The notes beneath the pieces are model-generated. The model was not told the DNA's origin, made no database searches, and saw nothing but the letters and a program-made list of their open reading frames with translations. Position numbers and translations under genes: made by a program. From Burkholderiales bacterium (GTDB lineage Bacteria; Pseudomonadota; Gammaproteobacteria; Burkholderiales; Burkholderiaceae_C): a stretch of 64,000 bases of DNA. The stretch spans positions 1 through 64,000 of the forward strand of contig JADJDV010000003.1 of assembly GCA_016702555.1 (NCBI GenBank), read 5' to 3'. This document shows, piece after piece, positions 33,212-42,193 of the stretch (position 1 is its first letter; each line of letters begins with the position of its first letter).

Positions 33212-34387
33212 ATGACTTCGGCCCTTATCGTTTCCACCGCCCGCACGCCGCTCGCCAAGAGCTGGAAGGGCGCCTTCAACATGACCCACGGCGCCACGCT
33301 GGGCGGCCATGCGGTCAAGCACGCCATTGAGCGCGCCGGCATCGAATTCGGCGCCGTCGACGACGTCATCATGGGCTGCGCCAACCCCGAAGGCGCCACC
33401 GGCGCCAATATCGGCCGCCAGATCGCCTTGATGGCCGGCTGCCCGGTCACCACCTCGGGCATGACGGTGAACCGCTTCTGCTCGTCGGGCCTGCAGACCA
33501 TTGCCCTGGCGGCGCAGCGCATCATCGCTGGCGAGGCCGAGGTCTTCGTCGCCGGCGGCGTCGAAAGCATCTCCTGCGTGCAGCAGGAGATGAACACGCA
33601 CATGATGAAAGACCCGAACCTTGAAGCCAAGGTGCCGGCCATCTACTGGAGCATGCTGCAGACCGCCGAGCAGGTGGCCAAGCGCTACAACATCGGCCGC
33701 GACGTGATGGACGAATACGGCGCCGGCAGCCAGCAGAAAGCCTGTGCCGCGCAGGCCGCCGGCAAGTTCGACGACGAGATCGCGCCGATCACGGTGACGG
33801 CCGGCGTGGCCGACCCGGTGATGGGCCTGCGCAGCAAGGAAGTCACCGTCTCCAAGGACGAAGGTACGCGCGAGAGCACGACCAAGGAAGGCATCAGCGG
33901 CATCCGCTCCGCGCTGCCGGGTGGCCTGATCACCGCCGGCAACGCCAGCCAGTTCAGCGACGGCGCCGGCGCCTGCGTGGTGGTCAGCGAGGACTACGCC
34001 AGCAAGCACAACCTCAAGCCCCTGGGTCGCTTCCTCGGCTTCGCCGTGGCCGGCTGCGAGCCCGACGAGATGGGCATCGGCCCTGTGTTTGCCGTGCCCA
34101 AGGTGCTGAAGAAGCTGGGCCTGGCGGTGCAGGACATCGACCTGTGGGAGCTGAACGAAGCCTTTGCCGTGCAGGTGCTGTATTGCCGCGACAAGTTGGG
34201 CATTCCGGCCGACCGCCTGAACGTGAACGGCGGCGCCATCGCCCTGGGCCACCCCTATGGCGTGAGCGGCCAGCGCCTGACCGGCCACGCGCTGATCGAG
34301 GGCAAGCGGCGCGGCGCCAAGCGCGTGTGCGTGACCATGTGCATCGGCGGCGGCATGGGCGCCGCGGGCATCTTCGAGGTGCTCTGA
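33212..34387 (+). CDS. acetyl-CoA C-acyltransferase (thiolase)
   Basis: The 391-residue thiolase has the nucleophile Cys90 in VNRFCSSGLQ, His347 in NGGAIALGHPYGVSG and Cys377 in CVTMCIGGGMGAAGIF. It cleaves 3-ketoacyl-CoA to acetyl-CoA and a shortened acyl-CoA. It stands 59 bp after the FadJ-like gene and one base before a hotdog thioesterase, forming the end of the beta-oxidation operon. Confidence 0.95.
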   Translation: MTSALIVSTARTPLAKSWKGAFNMTHGATLGGHAVKHAIERAGIEFGAVDDVIMGCANPEGATGANIGRQIALMAGCPVTTSGMTVNRFCSSGLQTIALAAQRIIAGEAEVFVAGGVESISCVQQEMNTHMMKDPNLEAKVPAIYWSMLQTAEQVAKRYNIGRDVMDEYGAGSQQKACAAQAAGKFDDEIAPITVTAGVADPVMGLRSKEVTVSKDEGTRESTTKEGISGIRSALPGGLITAGNASQFSDGAGACVVVSEDYASKHNLKPLGRFLGFAVAGCEPDEMGIGPVFAVPKVLKKLGLAVQDIDLWELNEAFAVQVLYCRDKLGIPADRLNVNGGAIALGHPYGVSGQRLTGHALIEGKRRGAKRVCVTMCIGGGMGAAGIFEVL

Positions 34388-34388
34388 C

Positions 34389-34844
34389 ATGGCGGCGGGC
34401 GATGCACCGCCGCCGGTGACGGTGTCGCCCGAGGCTTTTTTGCAGCTGGGCCGCGCGGTGCTGGCCCGGCAGCCGTTCAGCGTGCTGATCGGTGCCGAGC
34501 TGGCTGCCCTGTCGCCCGGGCAGTGTGAACTCCATGTGCCCATCACCGAACAGCTCCTGCAGCAGCACGGCTTCGTGCACGGCGGGGTGCTCAGCTATGC
34601 GGCCGACAACGCGCTGACCTACGCCGGCGGCACCGCGCTGCGTGTGCCGGTGGTCACGTCGGAATTCAAGATCAACTATGTGCGCCCGGCGCAGGGCGAA
34701 CGCCTGATCGCGCGCGCCCAGGCGGTGCACACCAGCCGCAGCCAGGCGGTATGTCGGTGCGACGTGTTCGTGCTGAAGGACGGCGAGGAAAAGCTTTGTG
34801 CGGTCGCGCAGGGCACCATCGCGACACTGTCGGGCAAGCCATGA
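34389..34844 (+). CDS. PaaI-type hotdog thioesterase
   Basis: The 151-residue protein has the PaaI signature QHGFVHGGVLSYAADNALTYAGG, with the Gly-Gly helix start and conserved Asp/Asn, followed by TSEFKINYVRPAQGERLIARA. It hydrolyses acyl-CoA thioesters, probably relieving the pathway of dead-end CoA esters. It starts one base after the thiolase stop and so is co-transcribed with the beta-oxidation genes. Confidence 0.9.
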   Translation: MAAGDAPPPVTVSPEAFLQLGRAVLARQPFSVLIGAELAALSPGQCELHVPITEQLLQQHGFVHGGVLSYAADNALTYAGGTALRVPVVTSEFKINYVRPAQGERLIARAQAVHTSRSQAVCRCDVFVLKDGEEKLCAVAQGTIATLSGKP

Positions 34845-34954
34845 AAGCCATTATTTGGGCGGCGGGTCCGGCTGGCTCGAAGGCGGAAGGCGCTCAGTAA
34901 CGGCGCTGCCACCAGGCGTTGCCCGCACACACGTTGTGCTGGCGCTTGCGCCCG

Positions 34955-36154
34955 CTATGTCCGCGCCAAGGCCAGCAGGCCGGCGCGCAGCCGCGCCAGC
35001 CGCTGCCATGAGGCCTCGATGCGTGCTTCGCTCAGCTCGCCGCGATCGATGGCGTCCAGCACGATACCGGCCACCACCTGGCCGAGATCGAAGCGCGGCT
35101 GAAAGCCCGGAATCTCAGGCGCGGCCAGCGGATTGTTCGAGAGGATCAGCAGGTCGTTACCCGCCAGTATGGAGCGCACCACCGTGTCGCGCAGACTGTG
35201 GTACTTTTGGATCGCACCCATGTGCAGGTCGTCGGTCACCATCACACCAGCGAAGCCGTCGCGGCGGCGCAACTGCGGTTCAACATAGTGCTCGGACAGC
35301 GTGACTGGCCAATGCGGATCGACCCTGCGGTTGAGCAGGTGTGCCGACATGACCGCGTCGGCCATGCCACGCCGCACCATCTCCTGGAACGGCCACTGTT
35401 CGATCGGCTGGGCGCTGAGCGTGACATCGACCAGTCCCAGATGCGTGTCGCCCGTCGCCAGGCCGTGTCCCGGGTAATGCTTGAGCGCCGTGGCCACACC
35501 GGCTTCACGGTGCGCTTCGACGAACTGGGTGGCATAGGCGACCACGGTGGCCGGATCGTCCGAGAACGCGCGTTGCAGCTTGCCGATCACCGGCGACACG
35601 GGCCGGTGCTCCGGGTCGCCCGGATCGCCACGCAGGTCCACCACCGGGCCGAAGTTGAAGTTGAAGCCCGCCTGCGCCACCATGCGCGCCATGACGCGGT
35701 AGGTGTCGCGGGCCTGCTGCAATGTTTGCTGGGCCGCCACGGCTTCGGCAGCAGGGGTGTCGGCAAAGCCATTGGAAGCGCGCAGGCGCTGCACGCGGCC
35801 GCCTTCCTGATCGAGCGCGATCAGCAGCGGCAGCTCGATCGGCGCGGCCGCCGCCAGCGCATCGTTGAGCGCCTGCACCTGCGTTGGCCCGGTGACGTTG
35901 CGGCCGTACAGGATCACCCCGCCCAGCTGGCCGGTCGCAATCTGCGCCAGCGCCTGCTGCACGGCGGGCGCGTCGACGCTGGCGCCGATCACGCCAATCA
36001 TGACCATCTGGCCGATCTTCTGCGTCAACGTGAGCCGTTCGGAGGGTGGGGGATCATCGCTGCCACCGCAGGAGGCGAGCAGTCCCGCTGCGGCAAGGTA
36101 GGTGAGGAAGTCGCGCCGCGTAGCGCAGGCTGCCGTGACGGGTGGATGGTTCAT
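34955..36154 (-). CDS. glycoside hydrolase family 3 beta-N-acetylhexosaminidase-like lipoprotein
   Basis: The 399-residue GH3 enzyme has LALDQEGGRVQRL-type (IALDQEGGRVQRLR), FNFGPVVDLRGDP, the His-Asp dyad motif KHYPGHGLATGDTH and the nucleophile Asp in FAGVMVTDDLHMGAI, all NagZ-like. Unlike cytoplasmic NagZ, it carries an N-terminal export signal: twin-arginine RRDFLTYLAAAGLLASC with a lipobox Cys, suggesting a Tat-exported lipoprotein. ATG 36154 places the signal correctly; the frame is open to 36232. It probably removes GlcNAc from cell-wall fragments in the envelope. Confidence 0.9.
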   Translation of the reverse strand: MNHPPVTAACATRRDFLTYLAAAGLLASCGGSDDPPPSERLTLTQKIGQMVMIGVIGASVDAPAVQQALAQIATGQLGGVILYGRNVTGPTQVQALNDALAAAAPIELPLLIALDQEGGRVQRLRASNGFADTPAAEAVAAQQTLQQARDTYRVMARMVAQAGFNFNFGPVVDLRGDPGDPEHRPVSPVIGKLQRAFSDDPATVVAYATQFVEAHREAGVATALKHYPGHGLATGDTHLGLVDVTLSAQPIEQWPFQEMVRRGMADAVMSAHLLNRRVDPHWPVTLSEHYVEPQLRRRDGFAGVMVTDDLHMGAIQKYHSLRDTVVRSILAGNDLLILSNNPLAAPEIPGFQPRFDLGQVVAGIVLDAIDRGELSEARIEASWQRLARLRAGLLALART

Positions 36155-36296
36155 GATGGCGGCTCGTGGGGATGAAGCCGCTGGATTATCCTGAATGCGC
36201 ACTGACGATGCGTCGATGTGCCGGGATGTCATCTATGCGGCAGGGCGCACCTTGCACCAAGGCTAAAGTGCGATCCTGATTCAGATCAATGCTCTC

Positions 36297-38141
36297 ATGC
36301 GCCACCTCCTGGAATTCCTGCTGTACGACTGGCTCAAGGCGGAAACGCTGACCCAGCGCCCGCGCTTTGCCGACCATTCGCGCGAAACTTTCGACGCGGT
36401 GATGGACACCTGCGAGCGCATCGCGCGCGAGCGCTATGCGCCCTTCAACCGCCTGGTGGATACCGAAGAGCCACGCACTGAAGTCGAGCCCGACGGCAGC
36501 CTGCGCGTGGTGTTGCCGCGGGCCACGCACGATGCGCGCGCCGCCTACGCGGAATCCGGCATGCTGGCCGCCGCGCAGGACTATGAACACGGCGGCATGC
36601 AGCTGCCGTATCTGGTCGAGGTGGCCGCCAACGCCTTCTTCGGCAAGGCGTCGATCAGCATCGGCTCCAACCTGCTCACGGTGGGCAACGCCAGCCTGCT
36701 GATGGTGCACGGCACGCCGCGGCAGCGCGAGGTGTTCGCCGCCAACGAATTCAATGGCCGCTGGGCCGGCACCATGTGCCTGAGCGAGCCGCAGGCCGGC
36801 TCCAGCCTGAGTGACATCACCACCCGCGCCGTGCTGGAGGACGAGGCCGACCCGCTGGGGCCGCGCTACCGCCTCAAGGGCAACAAGATGTGGATCTCCT
36901 CTGGCGAGCACGAGCTGACCGAGAACATCGTGCACCTGGTGCTGGCCAAGATCCCGGGGCCGGATGGCAAGCTGATGCCGGGTACGCGGGGCATCTCGCT
37001 CTTCATCGTGCCCAAGAAGCTGGTCGATACCGATGGCCAGCTCACCGGCGTGCGCAACGACGTGGCGTTGGCCGGTCTGAACCACAAGCTGGGCTGGCGC
37101 GGCACCACCAACACGCTGCTCAACTTTGGCGAAGGGCAGTTCAAGGTCGATGGGCAAGCCGGTGCCGTGGGCTATCTGGTCGGCCAGCCGCACCAGGGTT
37201 TGCGCTGCATGTTCCACATGATGAACGAGGCGCGCATCGCCATCGGCATGGCGGCCACCATGCTGGGCCTGGCGGGCTACGAAGCCTCGCTGGACTACGC
37301 CAGGACGCGCACGCAAGGCCGCCCTATACAGAGCAGCACAAGTGCTGCGGGCGCCGCAGGAAAGGACGCCAGCCAGCCACCCGTGCGCCTGATCGAGCAC
37401 GCCGACATCAAGCGCATGCTGCTGGCGCAAAAGAGCTATTGCGAAGGCGCGCTGGCGCTGCTGCTGTACTGCGCCAAGCTGGTCGATGAGCAGCACACGG
37501 GCGACGCAGCGCAGGCCGACGAAGCGCGCCTGCTGCTCGAAGTGCTGACGCCGATCGCCAAGAGCTGGCCCAGCGAGAACTGCCTGGAGGCCAACTCGCT
37601 CGCCATCCAGATCCACGGTGGCTACGGCTACACGCGCGACTTTCCGGTGGAGCAGTACTGGCGCGACAACCGGCTGAACATGATCCACGAGGGCACGCAC
37701 GGCATCCAGGCCATGGACTTGCTGGGCCGCAAGGTGCTGATGGAAGGCGGTCGTGGCCTGCAACTGCTGGCTGACCGCATCAACGCGACGATTAAAAAAG
37801 CCCGCCAGCAACCCGCACTCGCGGAACGCGCCGACGCGCTGGCCCAGGCGCTGGCGCGCGTGGGCGCTGTCACGAAGGCCGCCTGGGCCACGGGCAACCC
37901 CAACGAGGCCCTGGCCAACGCCGTGCCCTACATGCAAGCCTTTGGCCATGTGGTGCTGGCATGGACGTGGCTGGAGCTGTCGCTGGCCGTGGGCACTTCA
38001 AAAAATGAAGCGCACCGCGCAGGCGTGGCGAGCGCGATGGCCTATTTTTATCAATATGAGTTGCCCAAGATCGACGCCTGGCTGCGCGTGGTGGAAAACC
38101 GCGACATGACCTGCGCCGAGATGCCGGAAGCAGCGTTCTGA
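36297..38141 (+). CDS. acyl-CoA dehydrogenase
   Basis: The 614-residue flavoenzyme has TMCLSEPQAGSSLSDITTRA, GNKMWISSGEHELTENIVH and IQIHGGYGYTRDFPVEQYWRDNRLNMIHEGTHGIQAMDLLGRK, where the Glu of HEGT is the catalytic base. It is the large (about 600 aa) type related to the one at 17161-18948. It starts a co-directional cluster (36.3-43.1 kb) with two SDRs, a thioesterase, an MDR reductase and a second acyl-CoA dehydrogenase. Confidence 0.92.
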   Translation: MRHLLEFLLYDWLKAETLTQRPRFADHSRETFDAVMDTCERIARERYAPFNRLVDTEEPRTEVEPDGSLRVVLPRATHDARAAYAESGMLAAAQDYEHGGMQLPYLVEVAANAFFGKASISIGSNLLTVGNASLLMVHGTPRQREVFAANEFNGRWAGTMCLSEPQAGSSLSDITTRAVLEDEADPLGPRYRLKGNKMWISSGEHELTENIVHLVLAKIPGPDGKLMPGTRGISLFIVPKKLVDTDGQLTGVRNDVALAGLNHKLGWRGTTNTLLNFGEGQFKVDGQAGAVGYLVGQPHQGLRCMFHMMNEARIAIGMAATMLGLAGYEASLDYARTRTQGRPIQSSTSAAGAAGKDASQPPVRLIEHADIKRMLLAQKSYCEGALALLLYCAKLVDEQHTGDAAQADEARLLLEVLTPIAKSWPSENCLEANSLAIQIHGGYGYTRDFPVEQYWRDNRLNMIHEGTHGIQAMDLLGRKVLMEGGRGLQLLADRINATIKKARQQPALAERADALAQALARVGAVTKAAWATGNPNEALANAVPYMQAFGHVVLAWTWLELSLAVGTSKNEAHRAGVASAMAYFYQYELPKIDAWLRVVENRDMTCAEMPEAAF

Positions 38142-38166
38142 TTCCCGTCACCCGAGGGAGCCATCA

Positions 38167-38958
38167 ATGACCCGCACCATCCAACAACTGTTCGACCTCA
38201 AGGGCAAGACCGCCCTCGTCACCGGCGGCTCGCGCGGCCTGGGCCTGCAAATGGCGCACGCGCTGGGCGAGGCCGGTGCGCGCATCATGCTGAGTTCGCG
38301 CAAGGCGGCTGACCTGGAGCAGTCGGTGGCCGAGTTGCAGTCCGCCGGCATCGACGCGCGCTGGATCGCCGCCGACTGCGCCATCGAGGCCGACATCCAC
38401 CGCCTGGCCGACGAGACGCTGGAGCGCATGGGCGACATCGACATCCTGGTCAACAACGCCGGCGCCGCCTGGGGCGCACCGGCGGAGGATCATCCGCTGG
38501 ACGCCTGGGACAAGGTGATGAACCTGAACGTGCGCGGCTACTTTCTGCTGAGCCAGCGCGTGGCCAAGAAAAGCATGATCGGCCGCCAGCAGGGCCGCAT
38601 CATCAACATCGCCAGCATCGCGGGCCTGGGCGGCAACCCGCCGGAGTTGCAGACCATTGCCTACAACACCAGCAAGGGCGCGGTCGTCAACTTCACGCGC
38701 GCGCTGGCGACCGAGTGGGGCAAGTACGGCATCACGGTCAACGCCATCTGTCCGGGCTTTTTTCCCAGCAAGATGACGCGCGGCACGCTGGAGAACCTGG
38801 GCGAGGAAAAGCTCGCCGCCCACGCGCCGTTGAGGCGCCTGGGCGACGACGAGGACCTGAAGGGCATCACCTTGCTGTACGCCAGCGACGCGGGCAAGCA
38901 CATCACCGGCCAGTGGCTGGCGGTGGATGGCGGCGTGAGCGTGATCACCGGCGGTTGA
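38167..38958 (+). CDS. short-chain dehydrogenase/reductase
   Basis: The 263-residue classical SDR has TGGSRGLG (nucleotide loop), NNAG, catalytic Ser in NIASIAGLGG and YNTSK (Tyr-X3-Lys). Basic Arg after the third Gly and SSRK after strand 2 suggest NADP preference. It likely oxidises or reduces a 3-hydroxy/3-ketoacyl intermediate of the cluster. It lies 25 bp after the acyl-CoA dehydrogenase. Confidence 0.9.
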   Translation: MTRTIQQLFDLKGKTALVTGGSRGLGLQMAHALGEAGARIMLSSRKAADLEQSVAELQSAGIDARWIAADCAIEADIHRLADETLERMGDIDILVNNAGAAWGAPAEDHPLDAWDKVMNLNVRGYFLLSQRVAKKSMIGRQQGRIINIASIAGLGGNPPELQTIAYNTSKGAVVNFTRALATEWGKYGITVNAICPGFFPSKMTRGTLENLGEEKLAAHAPLRRLGDDEDLKGITLLYASDAGKHITGQWLAVDGGVSVITGG

Positions 38959-38965
38959 GGCGCCC

Positions 38966-39403
38966 ATGAGCCTCGACTTCGGCGCCGTCATCCCCTTCGT
39001 CCACCATCTCGGCTTCACGATGGAGCGCTTCGAGGGCGGCGAATCCCTGTTGCACTACGCGCCCCGGCCCGAGCATTGCAATTCCTTCGGCGTCACGCAC
39101 GGCGGCGCGGTGATGACATTTCTGGACGTCATCATGGCCACGGCGGCGCGCAGCGTGCAGCCAGACATGGGCGTGGTCACCATTGAGATGAAGACCAGCT
39201 TCATGCGGCCCGCGCGGGGGCAAGCCGGTGTGGCGCTGGTTGGCAAGGGCCGGCTGCAGCACCGCACGCGCACCATGGCGTTTTGCGAAGGCTCGATCTT
39301 CGACGCCAGCGGGCAACTGTGTGCGCACGCCACTGGTACTTTCAAATATGTGCCGCCCGCCGAGCGGCCCGATCACACGCTGGGCCCCGTGCCCACGGAT
39401 TGA
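38966..39403 (+). CDS. PaaI-type hotdog thioesterase
   Basis: The 145-residue protein has NSFGVTHGGAVMTFLDVIMATAA and VVTIEMKTSFMRPARG, the PaaI-family active region with Gly-Gly and Asp. It would hydrolyse an acyl-CoA of the surrounding pathway. It begins 7 bp after the SDR stop. It is a different gene from the thioesterase at 34389, with little similarity beyond the fold motifs. Confidence 0.9.
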   Translation: MSLDFGAVIPFVHHLGFTMERFEGGESLLHYAPRPEHCNSFGVTHGGAVMTFLDVIMATAARSVQPDMGVVTIEMKTSFMRPARGQAGVALVGKGRLQHRTRTMAFCEGSIFDASGQLCAHATGTFKYVPPAERPDHTLGPVPTD

Positions 39404-39484
39404 TTTATGAGTGAAAAGCGGCTGTTTCACAGGTCCATCCAGCGTAAGCAGCCATTGATTTGATAGTCGCAAGAGGAGAACATC

Positions 39485-40501
39485 ATGCCCATCAACCGCC
39501 AAATCCTGCTCGACAACCGCCCCGAGGGCGAAGCCGTTGCAGCCAACTTCAAGCTGGTCAGTACCGACACCCCCGCGCCGAAAGACGGCCAGGTGCTGGT
39601 GCGCCACCACTACCTGAGCCTCGACCCCTACATGCGCGGGCGCATGAACGAGAGCAAGAGCTACGCCGCCAGCCAGGCCCTGGGCGAGGTGATGATCGGT
39701 GGCACCGTGGGCGAGGTGGTCGAGTCTCGCCATCCGAAGTTCGCCGCCGGCGACAAAGTCGTCGGCATGGGCGGCTGGCAGGAATACAGCGTGGTCGATG
39801 GCAACGCGCCGGGCATGCTGCGCAAGGTGGACACCACGCACGTGCCGCTGTCGTACTACCTGGGTGCCGTCGGCATGCCGGGCGTGACGGCCTGGTATGG
39901 CCTGGTGAAGATCATCGAGCCCAAGGCGGGCGAAACCATGGTGGTCAGCGCCGCCACGGGCGCCGTGGGCAGCGCCTACGCAGCGCTGGCCAAGGCGCGC
40001 GGCTGCCGCGTGGTGGGCATTGCCGGCGGACCGGAAAAATGCAAGTACGCGGTGGATGAGTTGCACTTCGACGCCTGCATCGACTACCGCCAGCACCCGG
40101 ATGTCAAGACCATGAGCAGGGCGCTGAAAGACGCCTGCCCCAACGGCATCGACGGCTATTTCGAGAACGTGGGTGGCTACATCCTGGATGCGGTGCTGCT
40201 GCGCACCAACGCCTTCGCGCGCATCGCCCTGTGCGGCATGATCGCCGGCTACGATGGCCAGCCGCTGCCGCTGCAGAACCCCACGCTGTTTCTCATCAAC
40301 CGCATCAAGCTGCAAGGCTTCATCGTCAGCGAGCACATGGAAGTGTGGCCCGAGGCGCTGCAGGAACTGGGCGCGCTGGTGGCCACCGGCAAGCTCAGGC
40401 CGCGCGAGACGATTGCCGAAGGCATCGAGGCCGCGCCCGAGGCTTTCCTGGGCCTGCTCAAGGGCAGGAACTTCGGCAAGCAACTGGTCAAGCTGATCTG
40501 A
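39485..40501 (+). CDS. NADP-dependent medium-chain oxidoreductase (CurA/leukotriene B4 dehydrogenase-like)
   Basis: The 338-residue zinc-less MDR protein shows LSLDPYMRGRMNESKSY, YYLGAVGMPGVTAWYGL and the Rossmann motif SAATGAVGSAYAALAKARGC, with NVGGYILDAVL and IVSEHM. The family reduces alpha,beta-enone double bonds with NADPH (E. coli CurA, prostaglandin reductases). In this cluster it could reduce or saturate an unsaturated intermediate; substrate unknown. Confidence 0.92.
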   Translation: MPINRQILLDNRPEGEAVAANFKLVSTDTPAPKDGQVLVRHHYLSLDPYMRGRMNESKSYAASQALGEVMIGGTVGEVVESRHPKFAAGDKVVGMGGWQEYSVVDGNAPGMLRKVDTTHVPLSYYLGAVGMPGVTAWYGLVKIIEPKAGETMVVSAATGAVGSAYAALAKARGCRVVGIAGGPEKCKYAVDELHFDACIDYRQHPDVKTMSRALKDACPNGIDGYFENVGGYILDAVLLRTNAFARIALCGMIAGYDGQPLPLQNPTLFLINRIKLQGFIVSEHMEVWPEALQELGALVATGKLRPRETIAEGIEAAPEAFLGLLKGRNFGKQLVKLI

Positions 40502-40513
40502 TCGGAGGTCGCC

Positions 40514-42172
40514 ATGAGCGTCACGCACGAGGTGTTCAATCAGCCCACGCCGCTGGCCGACATCGACCTGTACGCGGGCAACCGCGCGCTGCAGGACGCG
40601 TTGAAGTTCAACGCGCCCGGGCTCGACACCACGCCGCTGGCGCAACTCGGCCGCCTGGCCGGCAGCGCCGAGATGCAGCGCCACGCGCGCCTGGCCAATG
40701 TGCATCTTCCCGAGCTGCGTACGCACGACCGCTTTGGCCACCGGCTGGACGAAGTCGAGTTTCACCCCAGCTACCACGCGCTCATGACGGCCGCTTGCGA
40801 GGCCGGCCTGCACGGCGCGCCCTACGCCGAGCAAGAGCAGGCCAGCGGCCACGCCCATGTGCGGCGCGCCGCCAGCTTCATGCTGTTCACCGAACTCGAG
40901 CCCTCGGTGCTGTGCCCGATCTCGATGACCTACGCGGTCACACCCGCGCTGCGCGACAACCCGGCCATCCACCGCGACTGGGCGCCGCAGCTCAGCGCCC
41001 GCGCCTACGATCCGACATTGAAGGTTTGGCGCGACAAGTCTGGCGTGACCATGGGCATGGGCATGACCGAAAAGCAGGGCGGCTCGGACGTGCGCGCCAA
41101 CACCACCCAGGCGGTGCACGATGGCCGCGACGCCTGGGGCGAGCGCTATCGCCTGACTGGCCACAAGTGGTTCATGTCGGCGCCGATGTGCGACGCCTTT
41201 CTGGTGCTGGCCTATGTCGAGGGCATGGGCGAGGGCGGCCTGTCCTGCTTCTTCCTGCCGCGCGTGCTGCCGGACGGCACGCGCAACGTGCTGCGCATCC
41301 AGCGCCTGAAGGACAAGTTGGGCAACAAGGCCAACGCCAGCTCCGAGGTCGAGTTCGACGACTCCATTGCCTGGCGGGTCGGCGAACCGGGTCGCGGTGT
41401 GCCGCAGATCCTGGCGATGGGAACCATGACGCGGCTCGACTGCGCCCTGGGCTCCAGCGGCCTGATGCGCCAGGCGCTCAGCCTGGCGCTGCATCACACG
41501 GCGCAGCGCAGCGCCTTCGGCAAGCCGCTGATCGAGCATGCGCTGATGCGCAACGTGCTGGCCGACCTGGCGCTGGAGAGCGAGGCTGCCACCGCCCTGG
41601 CATTGCGCCTGGCGCGCACCTTCGACCGCACCGGCGACGCGCACGAGCAACTGATGTCGCGCGTGCTGACGCCAATCGCCAAGTTCTGGATCTGCAAGCG
41701 CGGCGCACAGATGGCGCAAGAGACAATGGAATGCCTGGGCGGCAACGGTTACGTGGAGGAGGGCGGCGAGGGCGTGCTGGCGCGCATCTACCGCGAGATG
41801 CCGGTCAACAGCATCTGGGAAGGCGCCGGCAACATCATGGCGCTGGACTTGCTGCGCGCCCTGCGCAAGGGCGACGTGGCGGCCGCGCTGGCGCAGGAGC
41901 TGGCGCCGGCCAAGGGCCAGCACGCGGCGCTGGACCGCCTGATCGACACGCTGCCCGCACGCATCGACAGTGGCGCCGAGGAAATCGGCGCGCGCACGCT
42001 GGCGCGCGACGTGGCGTTGGGCGTGCAGGCCGCGCTGCTGGCGCAGACCGCACGACCCGCGGTGTTCGGCGCCTTCTGCGCCTCGCGCCTGCAGGGTGGC
42101 CACGACGTGTTCGGCACGCTCGATGGTGGCACCGATTTCGACGGCATCATCCGGCGCGCCATGCCGGTCTGA
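40514..42172 (+). CDS. acyl-CoA dehydrogenase, AidB/isovaleryl-CoA dehydrogenase-like
   Basis: The 552-residue protein begins THEVFNQPTPLADIDLY, the AidB-type start, with MGMGMTEKQGGSDVRANTT, GHKWFMSAPMCDAFLVLA, QRSAFGKPLIEHALMRNVLADL and NSIWEGAGNIMALDLLRAL (Glu near the flavin). E. coli AidB protects DNA from alkylation and has weak isovaleryl-CoA dehydrogenase activity; in a catabolic cluster like this the dehydrogenase role seems more likely. It follows the MDR gene by 12 bp. Confidence 0.9.
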   Translation: MSVTHEVFNQPTPLADIDLYAGNRALQDALKFNAPGLDTTPLAQLGRLAGSAEMQRHARLANVHLPELRTHDRFGHRLDEVEFHPSYHALMTAACEAGLHGAPYAEQEQASGHAHVRRAASFMLFTELEPSVLCPISMTYAVTPALRDNPAIHRDWAPQLSARAYDPTLKVWRDKSGVTMGMGMTEKQGGSDVRANTTQAVHDGRDAWGERYRLTGHKWFMSAPMCDAFLVLAYVEGMGEGGLSCFFLPRVLPDGTRNVLRIQRLKDKLGNKANASSEVEFDDSIAWRVGEPGRGVPQILAMGTMTRLDCALGSSGLMRQALSLALHHTAQRSAFGKPLIEHALMRNVLADLALESEAATALALRLARTFDRTGDAHEQLMSRVLTPIAKFWICKRGAQMAQETMECLGGNGYVEEGGEGVLARIYREMPVNSIWEGAGNIMALDLLRALRKGDVAAALAQELAPAKGQHAALDRLIDTLPARIDSGAEEIGARTLARDVALGVQAALLAQTARPAVFGAFCASRLQGGHDVFGTLDGGTDFDGIIRRAMPV

Positions 42173-42193
42173 CGACACAGCAAAGGACTTCTC

